Part shown: piece by piece, positions 48,051-57,249 of the stretch
How positions within the stretch are numbered: the stretch's first letter is position 1
How the letters are laid out: each line of letters opens with the position of its first letter
Assembly: GCA_008711135.1 (NCBI GenBank)
Contig: VUAW01000003.1
Span: 186,001-250,000, forward strand
From: Rhodobacteraceae bacterium LNNU 3342
Lineage (GTDB): Bacteria > Pseudomonadota > Alphaproteobacteria > Rhodobacterales > Rhodobacteraceae
Direction: 5' to 3'
Length of the DNA stretch: 64,000 nt
Program-made: the position numbers and the translations under genes
Notes under the pieces: model-generated
Database searches by the model: none
The model's input: only the letters and a program-made list of their open reading frames with translations
Told to the model about the DNA's origin: nothing

Positions 48051-48674
48051 ATGACGCGTCTTTATGCAGGCCTGGCAGCGGCCGCCGTGGCGGCGGTTCT
48101 GGGGGGCCTTGCCATCGTGGTTCTGACGCGCGGGCCAGAGGATGCCTTTGCCCAGTGCCGGGCCACCAACATTGCCGGCGGCAGCGGTGCCGTGGGCGGG
48201 CCGTTCGAACTGGTGGACCAGACCGGCCGCACCGTAACCGACGCCGATGTGATCACCGAACCCTCGCTGATCTATTTCGGCTATACCTTCTGCCCGGATG
48301 TCTGCCCCTTCGACAACGCGCGGAACGCCGATGCGGTCGATATGCTGGACGAAATGGGCCACGACGTGCAGCCGGTCTTCATCTCGGTCGATCCGGCGCG
48401 CGACACGCCCGAGGTGCTGGCCGATTACGCCGAGGCGTTCCACCCCGAGATGGTGGCCCTGACCGGCAGCCAGGAACAGGTGGATGCAGCGGTCAAGGCC
48501 TACCGCGGCTATTCCCGGGCGCATGAGTCCGAGGATGAATTCTACCTCGTCGATCATTCGACCTTTACCTACCTGGTGCTTCCGGAGCAGGGTTTTGTCG
48601 AGTTCTTCCGCCGCGAAGCCTCGGCCGAGGATGTCGCGGGGGCGACGGCTTGCTTCCTGAACGCGGCAAGCTGA
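48051..48674 (+). CDS. senC: SenC/PrrC (SCO1-type) copper chaperone
   Basis: 207 residues from the ATG at 48051, with AAGGAGAAGGCG directly upstream. N-terminal membrane anchor (residues 2-24), then a thioredoxin-like domain with the copper motif YTFCPDVCPFDN (Cys-x3-Cys) and the distant His in LVDHSTFTYLVL. It delivers copper to the CuA site of cytochrome oxidase and, in Rhodobacter, influences RegB signalling. It lies between the divergent regB and the downstream regA, the classic reg locus. Confidence 0.95.
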   Translation: MTRLYAGLAAAAVAAVLGGLAIVVLTRGPEDAFAQCRATNIAGGSGAVGGPFELVDQTGRTVTDADVITEPSLIYFGYTFCPDVCPFDNARNADAVDMLDEMGHDVQPVFISVDPARDTPEVLADYAEAFHPEMVALTGSQEQVDAAVKAYRGYSRAHESEDEFYLVDHSTFTYLVLPEQGFVEFFRREASAEDVAGATACFLNAAS

Positions 48675-48693
48675 TTTGACGCGGACCCCTCTG

Positions 48694-48705
48694 GGTTCTA
48701 GAACC
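48694..48705. promoter_or_regulatory. 12-bp palindrome upstream of regA
   Basis: GGTTCTAGAACC, a perfect palindrome 21 bases before the regA start and 20 bases past the senC stop. Could be an operator or a chance palindrome; no factor is assigned. Confidence 0.25.
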
Positions 48706-48726
48706 ACAACAAACCGGTAGGGGAAC

Positions 48727-49284
48727 ATGATGGAGAATGACGCCGCAGCCCTAGGAGAGGATCGCTCGCTCCTGCTGGTCGATGATGACGAGCCGTTCCT
48801 GAGACGGCTCGCCAAGGCGATGGAGAAGCGCGGCTTTATTCCCGAAACGGCCGGATCGGTGGCCGAGGGCAAGGTCATCGTGGCCGAACGCCCGCCCGCC
48901 TATGCGGTGGTGGACCTTCGGCTCGAAGATGGCAACGGGCTTGACGTGGTCGAGGCGCTGCGCGAACGCCGCCCGGACAGCCGGATCGTGGTGCTGACCG
49001 GATATGGCGCGATCGCGACGGCGGTGGCGGCGGTCAAGATCGGGGCGACCGACTACCTGTCCAAGCCTGCCGACGCGGATGACGTGATGAACGCGCTGCT
49101 GGCCAGTGGGGGCGTCACGCTACCGGAGCCGCCGGAAAACCCGATGTCGGCCGATCGGGTGCGCTGGGAACACATCCAGCGGGTCTATGAGATGTGCGAC
49201 CGCAACGTGAGCGAAACCGCGCGGCGGCTGAGCATGCACCGCCGCACGCTGCAGCGGATCCTGGCGAAGCGCAGCCCGCGCTGA
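48727..49284 (+). CDS. regA: Redox response regulator RegA/PrrA
   Basis: 185 residues (start could also be the second ATG at 48730). Receiver domain with acidic pocket LLLVDDDEPF, phosphorylated Asp63 in VVDLRLEDGNGLD, the Thr in VVLTGYGAIATA and Lys in YLSKPADADD. A Pro-rich linker (LPEPPENP) leads to a Fis-type helix-turn-helix, NVSETARRLSMHRRTLQRIL, which is nearly invariant across RegA orthologues. It controls genes for respiration, carbon and nitrogen fixation and, in phototrophs, photosynthesis. Confidence 0.97.
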   Translation: MMENDAAALGEDRSLLLVDDDEPFLRRLAKAMEKRGFIPETAGSVAEGKVIVAERPPAYAVVDLRLEDGNGLDVVEALRERRPDSRIVVLTGYGAIATAVAAVKIGATDYLSKPADADDVMNALLASGGVTLPEPPENPMSADRVRWEHIQRVYEMCDRNVSETARRLSMHRRTLQRILAKRSPR

Positions 49285-49286
49285 GC

Positions 49287-49880
49287 CTACAGCGCGCGCA
49301 TCAATGCGGCGTGGCGGTCGAGGAAGGCCGCCCGCACCTCGGCCGGTGGGCGAAGGTGCAGGGAAAGCCCGTCCGTCAGCGCAGCCTCGGGCCGTCCAAA
49401 CAGGCGGTCGGCCTCGGTCCGGGTAAAGCCGGCGATCTGCGTCGCCTCCAGCCAAGCTGAGACGCGGTCGGCGCGCTTGATCTTCCGCTTGATCTGCAGC
49501 GGCAGCGTGGCGGGCAGGCCGAAGCGGATGTGGATCGCAGCCATCAGCCGGGCGTCCAGTTCGCCATAACCGGGACCAATGGCGGATTTCACCGGCGAGA
49601 TCATGTCCCCGATCACGTATTCCGGCGCGTCATGCAAAAGCGCCGCGGCACGCCAGCAGGCCTCTGCCTCCGGGTTCATCCGGGCAAAGATCTCTTCGAC
49701 CAGCAGGGAATGTTCGGCCACGGAATAGGGCCAGTCGCCCTTGGTCTGCCCGTTCCATCGTGCGACGAAGGCCAGCCCGTGGGCGATGTCGCCGATCTCG
49801 ATATCCACCGGCGTCGGGTCAAGCAGGTCCAGCCTGCGGCCGGAAAGCATCCGTTGCCAGGCACGGGGTTTGCGGGTCAT
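49287..49880 (-). CDS. HD-domain phosphohydrolase
   Basis: 197 residues from the ATG at 49880. The HD metal motif is spread as usual: His in YSVAEHSLLVEEI, His-Asp in AAALLHDAPEYVIGD and the last Asp in KRADRVSAWLEAT. The pattern resembles YfbR-type 5'-nucleotidases and related small HD enzymes. The RLDLLDPTPVDIEIGDIAHG opening is shared by many alphaproteobacterial members. The natural substrate is not known. It is convergent with regA, two bases apart, and divergent from ahcY. Confidence 0.82.
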   Translation of the reverse strand: MTRKPRAWQRMLSGRRLDLLDPTPVDIEIGDIAHGLAFVARWNGQTKGDWPYSVAEHSLLVEEIFARMNPEAEACWRAAALLHDAPEYVIGDMISPVKSAIGPGYGELDARLMAAIHIRFGLPATLPLQIKRKIKRADRVSAWLEATQIAGFTRTEADRLFGRPEAALTDGLSLHLRPPAEVRAAFLDRHAALMRAL

Positions 49881-50027
49881 GCGTAGGGCCTGTCGTTCAT
49901 GTCGGGTCGTTGCGCATCCCTCGCCCGAAAGCGTGGGGCGGTCAACCGGGGGCGGGCGTCGCGCGTTGCCCCGGACAGGGGGAAATGTTATCCCCATGCC
50001 CGAACAAGCGGAAGGACGCGCCGGGTT

Positions 50028-51419
50028 ATGGCTGACTATATCATCAAGGACATCGCGCTGGCCGGCTATGGCCGCAAGGAACTCACCATCGCCGAAACCG
50101 AGATGCCGGGCCTCATGGCGCTGCGGGAAGAATTCGGAACCGACAAGCCGCTGACCGGCGCCCGGATCGCGGGCAGCCTGCACATGACGATCCAGACCGG
50201 CGTCCTGATCGAGACGCTCGTCGCACTGGGGGCCGAGGTGCGCTGGGCCAGCTGCAACATCTTCTCGACGCAGGACCATGCCGCGGCGGCGATCGCCGAA
50301 GCCGGCATCCCCGTCTTTGCCATCAAGGGCGAGACGCTGGCGGAGTACTGGACCTACACCGACAAGATCTTCCAGTTCGGCGAAGGCACCGCGAACATGA
50401 TCCTAGACGATGGCGGTGACGCGACGCTCTACATCCTGATGGGCGCACGGGTCGAGGCCGGGGAAACCGGTCTGATCGACAACCCCGCGTCCGAGGAAGA
50501 AGAGGCGCTGTTCGCCCAGATCCGGAAGCGGCTGGCAGAATCGCCCGGCTGGTTCACCCGCCAGCGCGATGCGATCCGCGGCGTGTCCGAGGAAACGACC
50601 ACCGGCGTGCATCGCCTTTACGACCTGCACAAGAAGGGCCTGCTGCCCTTTCCGGCGATCAACGTGAACGACTCTGTCACCAAGTCGAAGTTCGACAACA
50701 AGTACGGCTGCAAGGAGTCGCTGGTCGACGGCATCCGTCGTGCGACCGACACGATGATGGCCGGCAAGGTCGCCGTAGTCTGCGGCTATGGCGATGTGGG
50801 CAAGGGCTCGGCGGCTTCGCTCCGTGGCGCGGGCGCCCGGGTGAAGGTGACCGAGGTCGATCCGATCTGTGCGCTTCAGGCGGCGATGGACGGGTTCGAG
50901 GTGGTGACACTGGAAGACGTGGCGGCCAGCGCCGACATCTTCATCACCACCACCGGCAACAAGGACGTGATCCGCATCGAGCATATGCGCGAGATGAAGG
51001 ACATGGCCATCGTCGGCAACATCGGCCACTTCGACAACGAGATCCAGGTTGCGGCCCTGCGCAATCACAAGTGGACGAACATCAAGGAGCAGGTGGACAT
51101 GATCGAGATGCCTTCGGGCAGCCGGATCATCCTCCTGTCTGAAGGGCGCCTGCTGAACCTTGGCAACGCCACGGGCCACCCGAGCTTCGTGATGTCGGCA
51201 AGCTTCACCAATCAGGTGCTGGCGCAGATCGAGCTTTGGACTAAGGGCGATGAATATCAGCCCGGCGTTTACATCCTGCCCAAGCATCTGGACGAAAAGG
51301 TCGCGCGCCTGCACCTGGCCAAGATCGGCGTCAAGCTGACGGAGCTTCGCCCCGATCAGGCTGAATATATTGGTGTCACGGTGGACGGGCCCTACAAGCC
51401 TGAACATTACCGCTACTGA
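50028..51419 (+). CDS. ahcY: Adenosylhomocysteinase
   Basis: 463 residues from the ATG at 50028 ([18 protein letters not shown]). NAD-binding motif [18 protein letters not shown], substrate residues in ITGSLHMT-like [14 protein letters not shown] and the C-terminal [19 protein letters not shown] and the tail KPEHYRY. It splits S-adenosylhomocysteine to adenosine and homocysteine, keeping methylation running. The 147-base leader contains a GGGG...CCCC hairpin (49979-49996) but no known SAM or SAH riboswitch that I recognise. Confidence 0.98.
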   Translation: MADYIIKDIALAGYGRKELTIAETEMPGLMALREEFGTDKPLTGARIAGSLHMTIQTGVLIETLVALGAEVRWASCNIFSTQDHAAAAIAEAGIPVFAIKGETLAEYWTYTDKIFQFGEGTANMILDDGGDATLYILMGARVEAGETGLIDNPASEEEEALFAQIRKRLAESPGWFTRQRDAIRGVSEETTTGVHRLYDLHKKGLLPFPAINVNDSVTKSKFDNKYGCKESLVDGIRRATDTMMAGKVAVVCGYGDVGKGSAASLRGAGARVKVTEVDPICALQAAMDGFEVVTLEDVAASADIFITTTGNKDVIRIEHMREMKDMAIVGNIGHFDNEIQVAALRNHKWTNIKEQVDMIEMPSGSRIILLSEGRLLNLGNATGHPSFVMSASFTNQVLAQIELWTKGDEYQPGVYILPKHLDEKVARLHLAKIGVKLTELRPDQAEYIGVTVDGPYKPEHYRY

Positions 51420-51428
51420 GACCGTGCG

Positions 51429-52193
51429 ATGAAGCTTTGCGGCAGCATGGCCACTTATCCTGCGCGCAGCGATACGCTGCACCTTGTGGTGCAGACGATA
51501 GCCCCGCAGCTGGACAGGCTGACGCTGGTGCTGAATTAGTACAAGGAAGTCCCGCACTGGCTGGCCGGGTTCGCGAATGTGAACCCGGTCATCCCGGAGC
51601 AGGACACGAAGGATTGCGGCAAGTTCCTTGTGTCGCATGACGACGCCGATCTGGTTTTCCTTCTCGACGACGATATCCTGTACCCTTCAGATTACGTGGC
51701 ACGCTCACTTGCCGCGATCGAGCCGCTGGCGGAAACCGGGGCGGTTTTTGGCCATCACGGGCTGCGCTACATGCGGCCCAAGCTGCGCCTGTCCACCGTG
51801 GCATTCCGGGACTTCAACCGGATTCGTCGCGGCAAGATCTTCAAGCTGAACGAATCCTTCCCCTACATGCGCGAACTTCGCCACCCAGTTGTGGTGGACG
51901 AGTTGGGCACGGGGGTCATGATCGCACGCCCTTCCCTTCTGCCCCGGTTTGACGAGGTGAAGGACGCCCAAGGCTTCATCGACACGCGAATGGCGCTTTG
52001 GGCCAGCCGGCAGGACATCCCGATGATCTGCCTGCCGCACGAGGCGGGTTGGCTGAAGACCATCATGTTCGCCAACTCGCTTTATGAAGATTTCTCGCGC
52101 CACTGCCCGCCGCAGGTGGCGCAGGAAATCAGGCAATACGCGTTCCGGCATGAACAGGTGGCGGCGCGGCTGGGGAACCTGGGCAGCGCCTGA
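51429..52193 (+). pseudogene. Glycosyltransferase-like gene with one in-frame TAG
   Basis: From the ATG at 51429 the frame runs 36 codons to a TAG at 51537-51539 and then stays open in the same frame to the TGA at 52191, 255 codons in all. The joined product starts MKLCGSMATYPARSDTLHLV and continues across the stop, with the stop in LTLVLN-stop-YKEVP where related family 2-like glycosyltransferases have a Gln or Glu. Downstream it has FLLDDDILYPSDYVARSL (DDD metal motif), GTGVMIARPSLLP and a C-terminal helical tail. Both sides are intact, so the break is recent, a sequencing error, or the stop is read through. It starts nine bases after ahcY, and no separate ribosome-binding site is visible after the stop. 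Confidence 0.72.
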
Positions 52194-52331
52194 CCGGAAC
52201 TTGGCCGCGCGGGACCGTTAAATTGCGTCGGAATTCATGCTTGGTGTTCTGCCATAGCTGTCTTAAGCATAGCTCAAAGGCCAGAAGGCCGGGGCTTTCC
52301 AGTTTCGCGTGTGGGGTGAAGACACGTGGGG

Positions 52332-52368
52332 CGATGGGGGGGTTCCGCTTGGCCGGAATCCCCCATCG
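52332..52368 (-). terminator. Long hairpin after the EVE-domain gene
   Basis: CGATGGGGG pairs with CCCCCATCG and, after a small bulge, TTCCG pairs with CGGAA, with loop CTTGGC. It begins four bases past the EVE gene stop on the minus strand. There is no T run. The rest of 52194-52331 holds nothing I recognise. Confidence 0.5.
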
Positions 52369-52372
52369 ATAC

Positions 52373-52789
52373 TCAGCGCAACTGGCCAAGGGCGCAGATG
52401 ATCTCCCACTCCGCTTCCGTCACTGGCTGGACCGAGAGCCGGGACGTCTTGACCAAGGCCATGTCCTGAAGCCGCGGATCGGCCTTGCATTCCTGCAGGC
52501 TGACGGGGCGAGGCAGCGGGCAGACGGCGCGGAGGCGAACGCAGTCCCAGCGCGGGTCATCGGTCGTGCTGTCCTGCGCGCTTTCGGCGCAGACCTCAAC
52601 GATGCCTACGATCTCTTTCCCGATGTTGGAGTGGTAGAAGAACCCCCGGTCGCCGATCTTCATCGCCCGCATCATGTTGCGCGCCTGGTAGTTTCGTACG
52701 CCTGACCACTCCTCGCCTGCGTCACCGCGGGCAACCTGCTGGTCCCAGCTCCAGCTGTCAGGTTCGGACTTGAACAGCCAGAAGGCCAT
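52373..52789 (-). CDS. EVE-domain protein
   Basis: 138 residues from the ATG at 52789, overlapping the YciI gene stop (ATGA). EVE fold signatures: WLFKSEPDSWSWDQQVARG at the N-terminus, WSGVRNYQARNMMRAMKIGD with GFFYHSNI, and IVGIVEV. EVE domains (PUA-like, with YTH and ASCH) bind modified bases in nucleic acids. A housekeeping single-domain EVE protein of this kind is widespread in proteobacteria; its ligand is not settled. Confidence 0.88.
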   Translation of the reverse strand: MAFWLFKSEPDSWSWDQQVARGDAGEEWSGVRNYQARNMMRAMKIGDRGFFYHSNIGKEIVGIVEVCAESAQDSTTDDPRWDCVRLRAVCPLPRPVSLQECKADPRLQDMALVKTSRLSVQPVTEAEWEIICALGQLR

Positions 52790-53061
52790 CAGATGACCTT
52801 CTTCCATTCCCTGATGATCACGGTTTCGAACAGGCCAGCCAGCGCATAGGGATCCTCCGCGGCCCATGCCTCGGCCGTTTCGCGATCCGCAACCTCAAGG
52901 ATGACGAGCGAGCCGTCCATGTCGCCGTCGATGCCAAGGAACGGGCCGGCCTGCCGCACGACGCCAGTTTTTTGCAGATAGGCCAGATGCGCCTCGCGGT
53001 TGGTGAGGCGGGTCTGCAACTGGCCGGGCTTGTCGGTACAGATCAGGGCGAAAAGCGGCAT
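52789..53061 (-). CDS. YciI family protein
   Basis: 90 residues, ferredoxin-like fold. The putative His-Asp pair of YciI proteins is seen in NREAHLAYLQKTG (His near residue 24) and GDMDGSLVILEV (Asp near residue 48), followed by AWAAEDPYALAGLFETV. Function is unknown; members include dehydrochlorinase-like and small-molecule-binding proteins. One base separates it from gpsA upstream, and it overlaps the EVE gene. Confidence 0.88.
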   Translation of the reverse strand: MPLFALICTDKPGQLQTRLTNREAHLAYLQKTGVVRQAGPFLGIDGDMDGSLVILEVADRETAEAWAAEDPYALAGLFETVIIREWKKVI

Positions 53062-53062
53062 C

Positions 53063-54013
53063 TCATTCCTCCTTCAGGGGGCGCGACAGCAGGGCTGCCA
53101 TCGCATCTGGCACGGTAAGTTGGGCATCAAGGACGGCTGCGACCATCGCAGTCACCGGCAGGTCGAGCCCCTGTTCCGCCGCGATGCGGGTCACGGCCCG
53201 GGCGGTTGCCGCCCCCTCGACCGTGCCGCCTTCGGGTTCGGTACCGGCGCCAAGGGCGGCGCCAAAGCGGAAGTTGCGCGACAGGTCGGAGGTGCAGGTC
53301 AGGATCAGGTCGCCCAAGCCCGAAAGCCCCGCCAGCGTTTCCGGCCGCGCCCCAAGCGCGGTGGCCAAGCGCAGCATCTCGGCATAGCCGCGGGTCATCA
53401 GCGCGGCGCGGGCGCTGTCGCCGAACCCGGCACCGATTGCCATACCTGCGGCAATTGCCATCACGTTCTTCAGCCCGCCGCCAAGTTCGGCCCCTGTGAC
53501 ATCGGTCGTGCGGTAAAGGCGCAGCGTCGGCGTGGACAGGCGGGCTTGCAACGCGGCGCCCATGGCGGGATCAGCGCAGGCAAGTGTCAGCGCCGTCGGC
53601 AGGCCCCGGGCAATATCGGCGGCAAAGCTAGGGCCGGTCAGCACCGCCGGGACCGCCCGTGGGCAGGCGGCGGTAATCAGCGCCGTTGGCCCCTGCCCCG
53701 TCGTCAGATCCACGCCCTTGGCGCAGGCGACCAGCGCGTTCCCATCAAGCTGCTGGGCATGCTGCGCCAGAAATCTGCCAAGCTGCTGCATCGGCAGGGC
53801 CAGCAGCATCACATCCGCCGCCAGTGTTTCCACGTCATCCGTCAGCGCCAGATGGGCGGGCAGCGTCACGCCCGGCAGGCGCAGGGCGTTTTCGCGCCGG
53901 TCCTGCATGTCGCGCATGTCGCGCGCCCAAAGGGTCACCGGCCCCAGTTGTGCCAGCGTCACCGCCAGCGCGGTGCCAAAGGCCCCCGCCCCGATCACTG
54001 CGATTCCCGTCAT
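53063..54013 (-). CDS. gpsA: Glycerol-3-phosphate dehydrogenase (NAD(P)+)
   Basis: 316 residues. N-terminal dinucleotide motif [15 protein letters not shown], then [15 protein letters not shown], the catalytic Lys in [16 protein letters not shown] and the substrate signature [17 protein letters not shown]. It makes sn-glycerol-3-phosphate for phospholipid synthesis. It overlaps tsaD by four bases; tsaD-gpsA is a frequent pairing. Confidence 0.97.
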   Translation of the reverse strand: MTGIAVIGAGAFGTALAVTLAQLGPVTLWARDMRDMQDRRENALRLPGVTLPAHLALTDDVETLAADVMLLALPMQQLGRFLAQHAQQLDGNALVACAKGVDLTTGQGPTALITAACPRAVPAVLTGPSFAADIARGLPTALTLACADPAMGAALQARLSTPTLRLYRTTDVTGAELGGGLKNVMAIAAGMAIGAGFGDSARAALMTRGYAEMLRLATALGARPETLAGLSGLGDLILTCTSDLSRNFRFGAALGAGTEPEGGTVEGAATARAVTRIAAEQGLDLPVTAMVAAVLDAQLTVPDAMAALLSRPLKEE

Positions 54014-55101
54014 GCCTTGGCTCCCTTGCGCCCGGATCCAAGCAGCGCTGGGCTCCGGTCATCCAGCGGCCAGCGCGGGCGGGCAACGAACGGGGCTGGC
54101 TTTTCGCCAGCGCGCAGGCGTTCAAGGCCGGCCCAGGCGATCATCGCCGCATTGTCGGTGCAAAGCGCCAACGGCGGCGCGACAAAACGAACACCCAGTT
54201 CCGCCGAAAGCGCCTGCAACGCCGCCCTGATCGGCCCATTAGCTGCCACCCCGCCAGCCACCGCAAAAGCAGGTTCGGCTGGGGCCGTTTCAAGGTAACG
54301 CGCCAGTGCACGGCGCGACCGTTCGCGCAGGACATCCGTCACCGCTGCCTGAAACCCTGCGCAAAGATCGGCCCGATCCTGTCGCCCAAGCCCGCCTTTT
54401 TCCGCAACAACCGCGTCGCGCGTCCGCAGCAGCGCGGTCTTCAGTCCGGAGAACGACATGTCGCAGCCGGGGCGGTCCAGCAGCGGCCGCGGGAAGGCAA
54501 AGCGCTTCGGGTCCCCGCTTTGCGCCTCAGCCTCGACCACCGGACCGCCGGGCTGGGGCAGACCCAGAAGCTTGGCGGTCTTGTCGAACGCCTCGCCTGG
54601 GGCGTCGTCGATGGTGCCGCCAAGACGGGTGAAGCGGTCAGGCCCTTCGGCGATCAGGAACTGGCAATGGCCGCCGGACACCAGCAGCATCAGGTAGGGA
54701 AACCGCAGCCCGTCCGTCAGTCGGGGCGTCAGCGCATGGCCGGCAAGATGGTTCACCCCCACCAGCGGCAAGCCCGTCGCCGCGGCAATGGCACGGGCGC
54801 ACATCACGCCGGACAGGACGCCCCCGATCAGTCCCGGCCCCGCCGTGACCGCGATCGCGTCCAACGCATCAAGACCGACGCCCGCGCGTTCCAGCGCCTC
54901 CTCGACACAAAGATCAAGCTTTTCGGCATGGGCGCGCGCCGCGATTTCCGGCACCACGCCACCGAAGGCCGCGTGCAGTTCGGTCTGTCCCGAAACCACC
55001 GATGACAGGATAGTACCGCCCGTTTCCCCGCCCCGGACCACGGCAGCCGCCGTATCGTCGCAGCTGCTTTCAATGCCAAGGATGGTGAGGGTGTCGCGCA
55101 T
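54010..55101 (-). CDS. tsaD: tRNA t6A threonylcarbamoyltransferase TsaD
   Basis: 363 residues. Signature [16 protein letters not shown] at the N-terminus, the metal-binding His pair in [22 protein letters not shown] and the [17 protein letters not shown] stretch, then a third metal Asp in [13 protein letters not shown]. It transfers the threonylcarbamoyl group to tRNA together with TsaB and TsaE (tsaE at 44436). It is divergent from hemD with 71 bases between them. Confidence 0.97.
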   Translation of the reverse strand: MRDTLTILGIESSCDDTAAAVVRGGETGGTILSSVVSGQTELHAAFGGVVPEIAARAHAEKLDLCVEEALERAGVGLDALDAIAVTAGPGLIGGVLSGVMCARAIAAATGLPLVGVNHLAGHALTPRLTDGLRFPYLMLLVSGGHCQFLIAEGPDRFTRLGGTIDDAPGEAFDKTAKLLGLPQPGGPVVEAEAQSGDPKRFAFPRPLLDRPGCDMSFSGLKTALLRTRDAVVAEKGGLGRQDRADLCAGFQAAVTDVLRERSRRALARYLETAPAEPAFAVAGGVAANGPIRAALQALSAELGVRFVAPPLALCTDNAAMIAWAGLERLRAGEKPAPFVARPRWPLDDRSPALLGSGRKGAKA

Positions 55102-55172
55102 GGGGCTGCCGGTTGCGGGTCGGGTCTTCCGCAGGTAACATCATGTGTCTTCTTGCACAATCCCGGCTGCCC

Positions 55173-55865
55173 ATGCGTGACACTGCCCTTCTGCTGACCC
55201 GGCCCGAGCCGCAGTCGCGCCGTTTTGCCCAGGACCTTGGCGCGCACGATCTGCGTATCGTGATCTCTCCGGTTCTGCATATCCGGCCACGGCCGCTGGA
55301 GCCTTTGCCTGAAGGACTGGCGGGGGTGATCTTCTCGTCCGAAAACGGGGTGGTGCAGCCGGGCGACGGGCTGGAGGCTTGGTGCGTGGGTGAACGCACC
55401 GCCGCCGCGGCACGTGCGATGGGCTATCAGCCCCGCGCCACCGAGGCTGACAGTGCCCGGCTTCTCGCGGTCATGCTGCAAGAGGGGGTGGAAGGGCCGC
55501 TCCTGCATCTGCGGGGCGCCCATGTTCGGGGGGATCTCGTGGCGCGGCTGCGCGCCGCGGGGGTCGATGCCAGCGACCGCGTCGTCTATAACCAAGAGCC
55601 CGCGCCCCTTACCGAAGAGGCCCGCGCGCTGCTGGATCATGAGGGCCGCGTGATCGTGCCGCTGTTCTCGCCGCGGTCGGCGGCGCTGCTGGCCGGGCAA
55701 CTGGGTGCGGTGCAGGCCCGGCTTTTACCTATCGCGATCAGTGCCGCCGCGGCATCCGAATGGCGGGCGCTGCGCCCCGGGCCGGTGGCGGTGGCAGAGC
55801 GGCCGGATGGTGCCGCGATGCGACGAGCCTGCGAAACGGCCCTTGCACAAGGACCTGCAGCTTGA
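55173..55865 (+). CDS. hemD: Uroporphyrinogen-III synthase
   Basis: 230 residues from the ATG at 55173 (MRDTALLLTRPEPQSRRFA). HemD sequences vary greatly; the useful cues are the N-terminal LLLTRPEPQS, GVIFSSENGVVQPGDG (SSENGV is the usual anchor), WCVGERTAAAARAMGY and VPLFSPRSAALLAGQL. It closes and inverts ring D of the tetrapyrrole. It is followed by a mitofilin-family gene and a hemY-type gene, a heme-linked order conserved in alphaproteobacteria. Confidence 0.88.
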   Translation: MRDTALLLTRPEPQSRRFAQDLGAHDLRIVISPVLHIRPRPLEPLPEGLAGVIFSSENGVVQPGDGLEAWCVGERTAAAARAMGYQPRATEADSARLLAVMLQEGVEGPLLHLRGAHVRGDLVARLRAAGVDASDRVVYNQEPAPLTEEARALLDHEGRVIVPLFSPRSAALLAGQLGAVQARLLPIAISAAAASEWRALRPGPVAVAERPDGAAMRRACETALAQGPAA

Positions 55866-55923
55866 GACACCTGAGCCGTCAGGCTAAGTAAGATGACGGT
55901 GGATGGTAGCAGGAGGACGTTCG

Positions 55924-57240
55924 GTGGCAAGTTCCGGCAAGGAGAAGCGCAACAAGTCGGCGGATGCCGAGCCTGAAAAGCCCGAAACCGCCGCGCCGGA
56001 AACGCCGCCCGCCGTGGCCGAGGCAGTGCTCCCGCCCGGACGCGAGGCGGCAGACCTGCCCCAGGAGCCGGTGGAACCCGCCGATACGCCCGAACCCGGC
56101 ATGACCGGCACACCCCCTGACCTGTCTGAGGAAGCGCTTCCCGACCAGCCGTCAGTGCTAGAGCTTGAGCTTCCCGAATCCCGGCCGGACCCTGAACCCC
56201 AGCCCGAGTCCGAGCCGCAGGTGCAGGTAGAGCCGGTGCCGCAGGCCGAAGCAGTGCCGCCCATCGCCCCGGCACGGCCGGCTGATCCGCCTGAACGGCG
56301 GGGCATCCTGCTGCCGCTAGTGCTGGGTGGTGCGATCGCGGCGGGTCTCGGCTTTGGCGGCGCCTATCTCCTCGGCCAGAACGGCTGGATCGAGTTCGGC
56401 CAGCAGCAGAACAACGACGAGGTTCTTGCCGCGCTTCAGGCGCAGTCGCAGCGCATGCAGGATCTGGAACAGCGCCTGACCGGCGCCCAGCCTGACCTGT
56501 CGGGCATTCAGCAGGGCCAGCAAACCCTTCTGGCGCAGCTTGCCGCCCTTGAGCAACGCCTGGGCGAAATCGAAGCCCGCCCCCCCACGCCTGCCGAACC
56601 CGCGGACCTGTCGGGGCTGGAAGGCGAAGTGGCCGAGTTGCGCGCGCTTCTGGCGCAGGGCCGTCAGGATGCTGCGGCGCTGGAGACCGAGGCCCAAGCC
56701 CGCGCCGCCGCCGAGGCCGCCGCCGCCGAGGCAGAGCGTGCCGCCCGCGAGACCGAGCGCCGCGCCCACTTTGCCCGGCTTCAGGCTGCTCTGAATGCCG
56801 GAGAGCCTTTTGCAGAGCCGCTTGAGCAATTGCAGGCTACCGGAATGACGGTGCCGGAAACCCTGCAAGCGGCAGCCGAAAGCGGTGTCCCCAGCCGCGA
56901 GGCGCTGCGCCAGTCGTTCCCGCAGGCTGCTCGCCCTGCCCTTGCGGCGGCGCTGGAGGAAACGGCAGGTGATGCCCCGGCCGACCGGGTTCAGAACTTC
57001 CTGCGGGCGCAGCTTGGGGTGCGCAGCCTTGCCCCGCGCGAAGGGGATGATCCCGATGCCGTGCTGTCGCGGGCCGAAGCTGCCGTCACGCAGGACGATC
57101 TTGCCACGGCCTTGGCCGAGCTTGAGGCGTTGCCGCCGCAGGGTCGCGCGCAGATGGCGGGCTGGATCGAAGACGCCCAAGCCCGCCTTGCCGCCGAAGA
57201 GGCCGTGGCCGGCCTTTCCGACACCCTTTCCGCGAACTGA
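55924..57240 (+). CDS. Mitofilin/Mic60-family membrane protein
   Basis: 438 residues from the GTG at 55924, chosen because AGGAGG lies seven bases upstream; an in-frame ATG at 55903 precedes that site. A long acidic Pro/Glu-rich cytoplasmic segment (residues 1-120) is followed by one membrane helix (about residues 126-148, LLPLVLGGAIAAGLGFGG), a coiled coil (about 160-290) and a C-terminal mitofilin-like domain (DAVLSRAEAAVTQDDLATAL). Alphaproteobacterial Mic60 bends the inner membrane. The gene ends nine bases before hemY, an arrangement known in Rhodobacter. Confidence 0.85.
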   Translation: MASSGKEKRNKSADAEPEKPETAAPETPPAVAEAVLPPGREAADLPQEPVEPADTPEPGMTGTPPDLSEEALPDQPSVLELELPESRPDPEPQPESEPQVQVEPVPQAEAVPPIAPARPADPPERRGILLPLVLGGAIAAGLGFGGAYLLGQNGWIEFGQQQNNDEVLAALQAQSQRMQDLEQRLTGAQPDLSGIQQGQQTLLAQLAALEQRLGEIEARPPTPAEPADLSGLEGEVAELRALLAQGRQDAAALETEAQARAAAEAAAAEAERAARETERRAHFARLQAALNAGEPFAEPLEQLQATGMTVPETLQAAAESGVPSREALRQSFPQAARPALAAALEETAGDAPADRVQNFLRAQLGVRSLAPREGDDPDAVLSRAEAAVTQDDLATALAELEALPPQGRAQMAGWIEDAQARLAAEEAVAGLSDTLSAN

Positions 57241-57249
57241 GGACGTTTC

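Noticed and set aside
49881-50027. SAM or SAH riboswitch in the ahcY leader
   Set aside because: The conserved core of the SAH riboswitch (GAGG-GCGCUGC type) and of SAM-II was not found; only a simple GGGG/CCCC hairpin is present.
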